NCBI RefSeq assembly: GCF_017792025.1
Contig: NZ_CP046956.1
Location: 372,001-436,000, forward strand
Length of the DNA: 64,000 bases
Reading direction: 5' to 3'
Source: Sediminibacillus dalangtanensis
GTDB taxonomy: Bacteria; Bacillota; Bacilli; Bacillales; Amphibacillaceae
The notes under the pieces were generated by a model. The model saw nothing but the letters and a program-made list of their open reading frames with translations, was not told the origin of the DNA and ran no database searches. Each line of letters opens with the position of its first letter. Within the stretch, counting starts at the first letter, position 1. Made by a program: the position numbers and the translations under genes. This document shows, piece by piece, positions 1 through 6,616 of this stretch.

Positions 1-159
1 AATATAACCGGCGATTTGCGTATTTATGTTTTCATAGCCATCTGCTTGGATTCTTTTAATGCCTGATTTCCCTTGTTTCACATTGTCCCAGAGAGCCTCG
101 ACAGTGTTTCCGAGTGGCGAGACAACTCCGTATCCTGTTACTACTACTCTTCTTGTCAT
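1..159 (-). CDS. fabF: beta-ketoacyl-ACP synthase II (FabF), N-terminal part, cut by window start
   Basis: Reading the minus strand from 159 gives 53 residues starting MTRRVVVTGYGVVSPLGN, the characteristic N-terminus of FabF-type condensing enzymes, which extend acyl-ACP with malonyl-ACP in fatty acid synthesis. The catalytic Cys-His-His lies outside the window. The start at 159 overlaps the stop of the upstream TetR-type gene in an ATGA junction, implying translational coupling. An in-frame ATG at 165 has an AAGGAG site about 4 nt upstream and is the alternative start. Because it sits behind its own regulator rather than fabH, this may be a second, specialised FabF copy; that is inference. 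Confidence 0.85.
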   Translation of the reverse strand, partial: MTRRVVVTGYGVVSPLGNTVEALWDNVKQGKSGIKRIQADGYENINTQIAGYI

Positions 160-743
160 ATCCATGTATCTCCTTGATCACATTTTATTAGTCTATTGAA
201 CGCGGTCCATACCTTTGAAAAAAAGGCATCTCCCAGGACACGCTGATATTGCAGGCCACCCTTCGCACTAGTGATGAGGAGGGCTGCCAATCCTTCCAAG
301 TCATCGATTGCTTTCAGGCCGCCATCCTGTTTTGCATCTTCAAGCAGCTCTGTCAATATCCTGATTTCCCTTTGGCTGATCTGTCGGACTTTTTCCTGCA
401 TGGGTCCGGGCAAGTCATTATAGTCTACCTGTAATGCGGAAATCGGACAAACCGCATGCCGATCAACTTGAGCCGCTCTTTTGGAGAGGAAGACCAATGG
501 TTTGTCGGTGGTTTTTATCGTTTCCTCTTTGATGGTGGCATATGTTTGTTCAAGTGTTTCTTCCAGATACGTACAAACGGCGATGCCCAAATCTCCTTTC
601 TTTTCAAAATGATAATGAATGCCAGCCTTTGTGATACCGAGCTCTTTCGCCAAGTCATCATAGCTGAAAGCCAGAAAGCCTTTTTCTTTTATAAACTTCA
701 TCGTTAATAAAACGATTTGGGTTTTTTTCTTTGTCATGGCCAT
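156..743 (-). CDS. TetR/AcrR family transcriptional regulator
   Basis: 195 residues. The N-terminal 50 or so form a TetR-type helix-turn-helix, with the recognisable stretch YDDLAKELGITKAGIHYHF, followed by a helical ligand-binding domain. The gene reads into fabF with an ATGA overlap, so it is probably the first gene of a fabF operon and may sense a fatty acid or related ligand (inference). A second ATG at 737 is an alternative start; neither has a strong Shine-Dalgarno site. A perfect inverted repeat directly upstream (750-767) is a plausible autoregulatory operator. Confidence 0.85.
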   Translation of the reverse strand: MAMTKKKTQIVLLTMKFIKEKGFLAFSYDDLAKELGITKAGIHYHFEKKGDLGIAVCTYLEETLEQTYATIKEETIKTTDKPLVFLSKRAAQVDRHAVCPISALQVDYNDLPGPMQEKVRQISQREIRILTELLEDAKQDGGLKAIDDLEGLAALLITSAKGGLQYQRVLGDAFFSKVWTAFNRLIKCDQGDTWI

Positions 744-749
744 ACACTA

Positions 750-767
750 ACTTACTAATAGGTAAGT
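750..767. promoter_or_regulatory. Candidate TetR-family operator
   Basis: Perfect inverted repeat ACTTAC-N6-GTAAGT, 7 nt upstream of the regulator's ATG on the minus strand and covering its translation initiation region. Position and symmetry suit autorepression by the adjacent TetR-type protein. No binding consensus for this particular regulator is known to me. Confidence 0.5.
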
Positions 768-975
768 CGTCAACTGAACGGGTTCCTTCAAAATGAAAGC
801 AATGGTATCTATATCACCTCATTTACAGGACATGGGTAGTCTTGATAATCAAAAGGTTATAATAGAGAATGGATAGATAACAGAAATATTGAAAATGCCC
901 GCGTTATCACGGAAAGTGTTTTTGGTGAAATTGAAGAGGAAGGGCATTACTCGATCGTTTTGGGGAGTGAAATAA

Positions 976-1671
976 ATGCAGGATATTTCTATTTTAATAG
1001 CGGACGATGAAAAGGAGATTGCCGATTTGATTTCCATTCATCTTGAAAAAGAAGGATATCGCGTCTTCGTGGCGGCGGATGGCAAGGAGGCATTGGACAT
1101 AGTCCAGCGTCAATCCATTGATCTGCTTGTTTTGGATATCATGATGCCGAAGATAGATGGATATGAAGTGACCCGCCAGATCCGGGAGCGTTACAATATG
1201 CCGATTATTTTTTTGAGTGCGAAGACTTCGGATTTTGACAAGGTGCAAGGGTTGGTGATCGGTGCGGATGATTATATGACAAAACCCTTCAACCCGATTG
1301 AGTTGATTGCCCGGGTTAATGCAAAGCTGCGCCGGTTCAAGAAATGGAATCACAAGCAGACAACACAGACGTACGACCTGGAGTTCGGCGGATTGCATAT
1401 TTCTCCTGACCAGCGTCGTGTATTGCTTTATGGAGAAACGGTTGAATTGACGCCGAAGGAATTTGATATTTTATATTTACTGGCCAGTCATCCGAAGAAG
1501 GTTTTCAGTGTAGAAAATATCTTTCAGCGAGTCTGGGATGAAGCGTATTATGAAGGGGCCAATACCGTGATGGTTCATATCCGCACCCTCCGGAAAAAGC
1601 TGAAGGAAGACAAGCGGAAAATTAAATTCATCAAAACAGTTTGGGGCGTTGGATATGCATTCAATGGGTAA
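976..1671 (+). CDS. OmpR-family response regulator, VanR-like
   Basis: 231 residues. The receiver domain (about 1-120) has the acidic pair D10-D11, phosphoacceptor D54 (in LLVLDIMMPK) and K103. The C-terminal winged helix (about 135-231) ends in the usual GVGYAF motif. It is followed by a VanS-like kinase and a VanY-like peptidase, so it probably controls the peptidase in response to a cell-wall signal. GGGGAG lies 8 nt upstream of the ATG and a TATAAT hexamer sits at 858-863 without a good -35. No vanH, vanA or vanX is present nearby, so it should not be read as a glycopeptide-resistance operon. Confidence 0.85.
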   Translation: MQDISILIADDEKEIADLISIHLEKEGYRVFVAADGKEALDIVQRQSIDLLVLDIMMPKIDGYEVTRQIRERYNMPIIFLSAKTSDFDKVQGLVIGADDYMTKPFNPIELIARVNAKLRRFKKWNHKQTTQTYDLEFGGLHISPDQRRVLLYGETVELTPKEFDILYLLASHPKKVFSVENIFQRVWDEAYYEGANTVMVHIRTLRKKLKEDKRKIKFIKTVWGVGYAFNG

Positions 1672-2776
1672 CCTATTACACAGTTTTCGAGCGAGGATGG
1701 TGATGTTATTCGGTTTGAGTATGCTGCTTTCCGGGCTGGTCACGTATCTGATCTATAAAGCTTTGCAATATTATTACCATACCATGGTTGATTACCAGGA
1801 TCCGCTCACACGCTTGCGTGCCTTTATTCTCCAGGTGGGAGATATTAATTTCTTTTTAATCATTTTTATACCGGTTGCGATATTGTTTTTCTTCGTACTT
1901 ACGAAGCCTTATTTAACGTACTTTGATGAAATATCGAAGGGAATACACTACCTTGCCCGAGGAGATTTTCAACACACGATTGCCATCCAGACAAAGGATG
2001 AATTCGGAGATATAGCAAAAGACATCAACCTGGCAGGAGAGAAACTGAAAGAGGCGATTGAGAGAGGTGATTTTTCAGAGAGCAGTAAAGACCAGCTGGT
2101 GGTGAATCTTGCACACGATTTGCGGACACCGCTTACCTCTGTTTTGGGATACTTGGATCTGATATTGAAGGACGATAGCTTGACGGAGGAGCAAAAAAAG
2201 CATTATATTACTATCTCTTATACGAAATCCCAGCGCCTGGAGAGGCTGATTGATGAATTGTTTGAGCTGACAAGAATGAATTATGGCATGATGACCGTTG
2301 AAAAAACCCTGATAAACCTAAGTAATTTACTGAATCAGTTAACAGAAGAACTATATCCGGTTTTCGAACAAAATCAATTGGCTGCCAGGTTGGATATTGT
2401 TCCGGATTTGCCCGTTTCGGGAGACGGCGAGCTGTTGGCACGGGTATTTGAAAACCTTCTGGCCAATGCGATCCGCTATGGACAGGATGGTCAATTCGTA
2501 GATGTAAAAGGATTTAAAGACAAAGATGACGCAGTAGTACAAGTTATCAACTATGGAGATAGTATTTCAAAAGATGAATTGCCCTACCTTTTCGATATGT
2601 TTTATAAGGGGGATAAAGCCCGGGTGCATCAGGAAAACAGTACTGGTCTCGGCTTGTTCATCGCTAAGAACATCATGGAGCAGCACGGCGGTACGATTAC
2701 TGCGGACAGCAATTTAATCCGTACGGTATTTGAAGTCCGAATGCCGCTGAATGGAGAAGAAATGGACCAGACTTAG
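1655..2776 (+). CDS. Sensor histidine kinase, VanS-like
   Basis: About 373 residues with two N-terminal transmembrane segments, a HAMP linker, the phosphoacceptor motif LAHDLRTPLTSVLGYL, an N box ENLLANAIRYG and a G2 box STGLGLFIAKNI. The D-box region reads VINYGDSIS, the altered form also seen in VanSB-type kinases. The gene overlaps the response regulator by 17 nt. The ATG at 1655 has GGGG 8 nt upstream; TTG 1649 and ATG 1664 are alternatives. It presumably senses envelope stress or a peptidoglycan-related ligand and phosphorylates the upstream regulator. Confidence 0.85.
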   Translation: MHSMGNLLHSFRARMVMLFGLSMLLSGLVTYLIYKALQYYYHTMVDYQDPLTRLRAFILQVGDINFFLIIFIPVAILFFFVLTKPYLTYFDEISKGIHYLARGDFQHTIAIQTKDEFGDIAKDINLAGEKLKEAIERGDFSESSKDQLVVNLAHDLRTPLTSVLGYLDLILKDDSLTEEQKKHYITISYTKSQRLERLIDELFELTRMNYGMMTVEKTLINLSNLLNQLTEELYPVFEQNQLAARLDIVPDLPVSGDGELLARVFENLLANAIRYGQDGQFVDVKGFKDKDDAVVQVINYGDSISKDELPYLFDMFYKGDKARVHQENSTGLGLFIAKNIMEQHGGTITADSNLIRTVFEVRMPLNGEEMDQT

Positions 2777-2790
2777 AGGTCGTTCGCATT

Positions 2791-2814
2791 ACTTTAAGAA
2801 ATATTTAAACTTTA
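2791..2814 (+). promoter_or_regulatory. Candidate response-regulator binding repeats upstream of the peptidase gene
   Basis: The 102-nt gap before the vanY-like gene contains TTTAAG (2793) and TTTAAA (2804), direct repeats 11 nt apart, the usual spacing for paired OmpR-family half-sites. ACTTTA also occurs at 2791 and 2809. This suggests the peptidase has its own promoter controlled by the neighbouring regulator. The -10 is unclear (TATTCT or TATAAC near 2843-2853). Confidence 0.35.
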
Positions 2815-2878
2815 CCCCACTTCTTTTTTAAACAGTTTTTCCTATTCTATAACCAATTCGAAATAGGAGGAAACAGAA

Positions 2879-3736
2879 ATGAAGAAGTGGGTTTTATTAT
2901 TGTTGTTATTATTAATCGGTTTTGGTTATTTTTACGGAGATAAGACTAGTCCTTTCTTGCAAGATAAGGTGAAAATAGAAGAAAAGGTAAAGGAAGGTTT
3001 CCAGAATACCGAGAAAATAGAGGTAGGAAAAGAGCAAATTTATGAGGGCGAGTTGTTGCTGGTAAATGAGCAGTATGCAGTACATGAAGAAAGTGTTAGA
3101 CAAGATATTGTAGAATTGTTTAACCATCCGGAATTGACGAAGAACTACGGACTGCTAAACAATGACATAAAGCTATCGGCGACTTTGGCCGAGGATTTTT
3201 CTTCGATGGTACAAGCTGCTGAACAAGATGGAGTGCAAAATTTTTTAATCAGCAGTGGCTATCGCGGTTTTGAAGAACAAAATCGATTGTATCAAGACAT
3301 GGGTGCAGATTACGCATTGCCGGCAGGAAAAAGTGAGCATAATCTCGGACTGTCACTTGATGTGGGATCGACAGAGGCTGAAATGAGGGTAGCGGAGGAA
3401 GGGAGATGGATAGAAGAAAATGCATGGAAGCATGGTTTTATCCTGCGTTATCCGAAGAATAAAACGGCGATCACCGGCATTTCCTATGAGCCTTGGCATA
3501 TTCGTTATGTTGGCTTGCCGCATAGTGTAGTTATGCAAGATAAAAACCTGGCGTTGGAAGAATACCTCGAATATTTGAAACAACAAGAAGAAATAACCGT
3601 CGAAGTGGATGGAAAAGAATATGTCGTTTGTTACTATCCGATATCGGAGACCGGGACCATCGAGGTGCCGGCGAATGGCGATTATACTATATCCGGCGAC
3701 AACATCGGCGGCGTCATCGTGACATCGGAGAAATAG
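2879..3736 (+). CDS. vanY: D-alanyl-D-alanine carboxypeptidase, VanY/M15B family
   Basis: 285 residues with an N-terminal hydrophobic anchor (about 4-20) and an M15B zinc peptidase core. The zinc-site motif appears as SEHNLGLSLDVG and the second histidine motif as YEPWHIRYVG. Such enzymes trim the terminal D-Ala from peptidoglycan stem peptides outside the membrane. About 55 residues after the catalytic core form a small beta-rich extension of unknown role. AGGAGG lies upstream of the ATG. It is the likely output of the preceding two-component system. Without vanHAX the role is more likely wall remodelling or modest glycopeptide tolerance. Confidence 0.88.
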   Translation: MKKWVLLLLLLLIGFGYFYGDKTSPFLQDKVKIEEKVKEGFQNTEKIEVGKEQIYEGELLLVNEQYAVHEESVRQDIVELFNHPELTKNYGLLNNDIKLSATLAEDFSSMVQAAEQDGVQNFLISSGYRGFEEQNRLYQDMGADYALPAGKSEHNLGLSLDVGSTEAEMRVAEEGRWIEENAWKHGFILRYPKNKTAITGISYEPWHIRYVGLPHSVVMQDKNLALEEYLEYLKQQEEITVEVDGKEYVVCYYPISETGTIEVPANGDYTISGDNIGGVIVTSEK

Positions 3737-3820
3737 CAGAAGGGAAGCCGGCGGATAAACAGGAATGGTTAAATTAATGGAAGCGATCAAGAAAGTGTAA
3801 CTTTTCCCTTGATCAATCAG

Positions 3821-3994
3821 TTAATCGAAATGATTTTTCTCTTTGTACTGCAAATTCTTTTTCATATCCTGATGTAACGCTATTAAATATTCCTGATTAT
3901 CCTTCAAGTCTTTCAACTGCTTCAAAATAAAGATCAAACAGATAAGTGTAACGAGTATAAATAAAATTACTCCCAAGTCTATAAAAAAACTCAT
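3821..3994 (-). CDS. Small single-pass membrane protein, unknown function
   Basis: 57 residues starting MSFFIDLGVILFILVTL, with one transmembrane helix at about 3-24 and a charged cytoplasmic tail rich in Lys, Asp and Gln. TTGGAGGGAGC sits just upstream of the ATG at 3994, so I chose it over a longer frame from 4048. The gene is monocistronic and convergent with the vanY-like gene. The architecture is typical of small Bacillus membrane proteins; I do not recognise a family. Confidence 0.6.
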   Translation of the reverse strand: MSFFIDLGVILFILVTLICLIFILKQLKDLKDNQEYLIALHQDMKKNLQYKEKNHFD

Positions 3995-4103
3995 TTTGCT
4001 CCCTCCAAGTGTATGTCTAAGTATACCAGGAAGCTTTTGCGCAAGCATCCATCTTTTAAAAAGGCTCTTTTCGTAAAGATTGTTGCTTTTGAATTGGACA
4101 GGG

Positions 4104-4131
4104 TTTAATTTACTTTTTATGGTATTATATA
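4104..4131 (+). promoter_or_regulatory. Candidate sigma-A promoter for the gene at 4196
   Basis: TTTAAT (4104-4109) and TATATA (4126-4131) separated by 16 nt, in an AT-rich stretch 65 nt before the start codon. Confidence 0.4.
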
Positions 4132-4195
4132 AACAAGAATTTGTTCAGCTAACTGACAAAATACGGAAAGAGTAGTAAAGAAAGGGGGAATTAAA

Positions 4196-4564
4196 ATGAA
4201 CAATATTGAATCAGTAGTCGATTTTAAAAAGTTAATGGCCATTGAATTACAAATCAATCTTGCGGAATTAAAGAATGATTCAAGATTTACATTTGTAACA
4301 GAATCGGCTTTTATCGAAGGTGTAATGAACTTACAAGAGTCCGATTTCAATGGAAAGTCAGCACCGTTAGGGCATTCTCTTATAACGACAGAAAGAGAAT
4401 CCAAAATCGATGTTAAAGGAAAAAATATCATGAACATCAAAGCGTGTTTTTACCTAAAGGATGTTAAACTGACTCCTTTCTCAGACAAAAATAATCCTAT
4501 TTACCTGAACGAATTCATTTTATTTTCCGATCATATCTTAGGGGTAACGTTAAATGATAAATAA
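4196..4564 (+). CDS. Conserved-looking protein of unknown function
   Basis: 122 residues, mixed alpha/beta in appearance, with no signal peptide, membrane segment or cysteine. AAAGGGGGAATTAAA precedes the ATG, so the start is firm. It stands alone between a divergent small membrane protein gene and the oppA-like gene, which has its own promoter. Local base composition is more AT-rich than in the neighbours by eye. I recognise no family and assign no function. Confidence 0.65.
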   Translation: MNNIESVVDFKKLMAIELQINLAELKNDSRFTFVTESAFIEGVMNLQESDFNGKSAPLGHSLITTERESKIDVKGKNIMNIKACFYLKDVKLTPFSDKNNPIYLNEFILFSDHILGVTLNDK

Positions 4565-4603
4565 TTCTACAGTATGATAAGAATCACTGCGAACCCGTCC
4601 CAG

Positions 4604-4633
4604 TTGAATTTCCTGTCCAACCCTCTATATAAT
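4604..4633 (+). promoter_or_regulatory. Sigma-A promoter for the oligopeptide-binding protein gene
   Basis: TTGAAT (4604-4609) and a perfect TATAAT (4628-4633) with an 18-nt spacer, about 35 nt ahead of the start codon. No obvious CodY-type palindrome overlaps it. Confidence 0.7.
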
Positions 4634-4668
4634 GAAAAACATTGCAGCAAAGAATAGGGGGAGAAAAA

Positions 4669-6327
4669 TTGGGATACATAAGAAAAATTTTGCCAATGGT
4701 GATATTGGTGCTATTGTTGGCAGCCTGCAGTAATAATGAAACCAGTGAAACAAACGATGGAGATGAAGGTGGAGAGGAAGAGAAAGTGCTCCAGCTAAGC
4801 GCCCCGGGGGAAATCCCTGGTCTCGATCCGACGATGGCAGATAACGATTTCAGCTTTGACATGATCAACCAGGTATTTGAAGGATTATACCGTCTTGATA
4901 AGGAAGGGAAGCCCGAGCTTGCCCTTGCAGCAGAAGAGCCGGAAGTAAGCGAGGATGGAAAAGTTTATACTTTTACCATTCGAGAGGATGCGAAATGGTC
5001 GGATGGCTCGCCTGTTACGGCCGGTGATTTTGAATATGCTTGGAAAAAAGCGGTCAATCCGGATACAGCAGCGGCTTACGGACCGCAGTTTGAGGAGATT
5101 GTCGCCAACGCTTCCGAGATTCTTGTCGGCGACAAGCCGGTCGACGATCTCGGAGTCGAAGCACTTGATGAACATACGTTGAAAGTGACCTTGGAAAACC
5201 CTGTGCCATTTTTCAAGGAACTGTTGACAACGGCGATTTTCTTCCCGCAGCCGGAAGACTTTGTCGAAGAGCAGGGAGAAGCATACGCGAGAGACTCGGA
5301 ACATATTCTGTTCAATGGACCATTTGTCATCGAAGACTGGGCGGGCACCGACACATCATGGACCTTCCAGAAAAACGATCAATATTGGGACAAACAAGCA
5401 GTGAATGTCGATAAAATCCAAATGAATGTTGTCAAAGATACGTCGACCGCTGTGAACCTTTATAAAAAGGATCAGCTGGATCGTATTGAATTGACCGGCG
5501 AATATGTGGATGAATATAAAGATAGTGAAGAATACCATACCTTTTTGACTGGTGCTACTTCTTACTTGAAAATGAATCAGGGTAAGGATGGTGAAACCAC
5601 TGATCTAGCCAATTTGCATATCCGTAAAGCAATCAACATGGCATTGGATAAACAGGAAATGGTCGATACCATTCTTAATAATGGTTCCATCGTGGTCAAT
5701 GGCAACGTGCCAAAGGGACTGGCTGAAAATCCGGAAACCGGAGAAGATTTCCGTGCCGAAAATGGGGATTTGGTTGAATACGATGTCGAGCAGGCGAAGG
5801 ACGAATGGCAGCAAGGACTGGACGAGCTTGGCAAAGAGGAACTGGAGTTCACGCTGACCACTTCTGATTCTGGAACGTCCAAACAATTTGCTGAAAACCT
5901 CAAGTATCAGCTAGAGTCGAACCTTTCCGGTATGACGCTGAATGTCAAAAGCGTCCCGCCTAAGGCCAGCATTTCAGCAAATGTGAACCAGGAATACGAA
6001 CTGATTTTGACGGGATGGAACGGTGACTATCAAGATCCGTTGACCTACTTGAACCTGTTCATTACAGACAGCCCGGGAAATCACACTGGCTATTCAAACG
6101 ATGAATATGACCGACTTGTCCTTGGAGCCAAATCTGATTTGGCCAACAAGCCGCAGGAACGGTGGGACGCCTTGCTGAAGGCGGAAAGAATGCTGATTGA
6201 AGACAGCGCCGTGCTCGTTCCGTTGTATCAGAAAGGCAGTGCTTATTTGCAGCAGGATTATGTGAAGGACCTGATCACCTACCAGGTGAGTGCCGATAAT
6301 TATAAATGGGTCGACCTGGAAAAATAA
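4669..6327 (+). CDS. Oligopeptide ABC transporter substrate-binding lipoprotein (OppA family)
   Basis: 552 residues from a TTG start at 4669, which has TAGGGGGAGA correctly placed upstream. The signal peptide ends in the lipobox LLAAC, so the mature protein is a lipid-anchored extracellular binding protein. The body is an SBP family 5 fold with the typical EGLYRLD and GSPVTAGDFEYAWKKA segments. The sequence is strongly acidic, which suits a salt-tolerant host. No oppBCDF permease or ATPase genes adjoin it, so it must share a transporter encoded elsewhere. OppA-type importers are also the usual entry route for RRNPP signalling peptides, relevant to 57-59 kb, but no direct link can be shown. 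Confidence 0.88.
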   Translation: MGYIRKILPMVILVLLLAACSNNETSETNDGDEGGEEEKVLQLSAPGEIPGLDPTMADNDFSFDMINQVFEGLYRLDKEGKPELALAAEEPEVSEDGKVYTFTIREDAKWSDGSPVTAGDFEYAWKKAVNPDTAAAYGPQFEEIVANASEILVGDKPVDDLGVEALDEHTLKVTLENPVPFFKELLTTAIFFPQPEDFVEEQGEAYARDSEHILFNGPFVIEDWAGTDTSWTFQKNDQYWDKQAVNVDKIQMNVVKDTSTAVNLYKKDQLDRIELTGEYVDEYKDSEEYHTFLTGATSYLKMNQGKDGETTDLANLHIRKAINMALDKQEMVDTILNNGSIVVNGNVPKGLAENPETGEDFRAENGDLVEYDVEQAKDEWQQGLDELGKEELEFTLTTSDSGTSKQFAENLKYQLESNLSGMTLNVKSVPPKASISANVNQEYELILTGWNGDYQDPLTYLNLFITDSPGNHTGYSNDEYDRLVLGAKSDLANKPQERWDALLKAERMLIEDSAVLVPLYQKGSAYLQQDYVKDLITYQVSADNYKWVDLEK

Positions 6328-6343
6328 GAATAAAAAAGTTGAA

Positions 6344-6392
6344 AAGGCCATTCTGTCGAGGGGGAGAAAACCACGACGGAATGGTCTTTTTT
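6344..6392 (+). terminator. Rho-independent terminator after the oppA-like gene
   Basis: A 14-nt imperfect stem (left arm 6345-6358, right arm 6373-6386) with core CCATTC/GAATGG, followed by a run of T. Confidence 0.85.
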
Positions 6393-6550
6393 GTAAGGAG
6401 CTTTACGGACCTTATGAAATACGAAATTGGGGCGAAAAAATCAATTATCGTGCCCGGATAATGGAGGCACGGCCCTACAGGGACTGTAGCAAGGGATTAT
6501 TTGAATGAGTAAATCACAATACTGCACATTGATTGTTCATTAATCTAAAC

Positions 6551-6589
6551 TGAAAGCGTATACAAAGGCGTTTTTTTCCGTGCTACAAT
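6551..6589 (+). promoter_or_regulatory. cre-like site and promoter region of the polyol PTS operon
   Basis: TGAAAGCGTATACA (6551-6564) matches the CcpA cre consensus at all but one constrained position. A TACAAT -10 candidate lies at 6584-6589; the -35 is poor, consistent with an activated promoter. A sugar-alcohol PTS operon is a usual target of carbon catabolite repression. Upstream, 6393-6550 contains only short hairpins (6450-6470 and 6475-6489) and no gene I can support. Confidence 0.55.
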
Positions 6590-6616
6590 GAAACCAACAA
6601 GAGGGGGTGATGCAGT

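Noticed and set aside
895..975. 26-residue ORF ending directly before the vanR-like start
   Set aside because: No ribosome site; the residues look like an out-of-frame reading.
6450..6489. Pair of hairpins (GTGCC/GGCAC and CTACAG/CTGTAG) upstream of the PTS regulator as a riboswitch or antiterminator
   Set aside because: No known riboswitch signature, no adjoining terminator and located upstream of the likely promoter.
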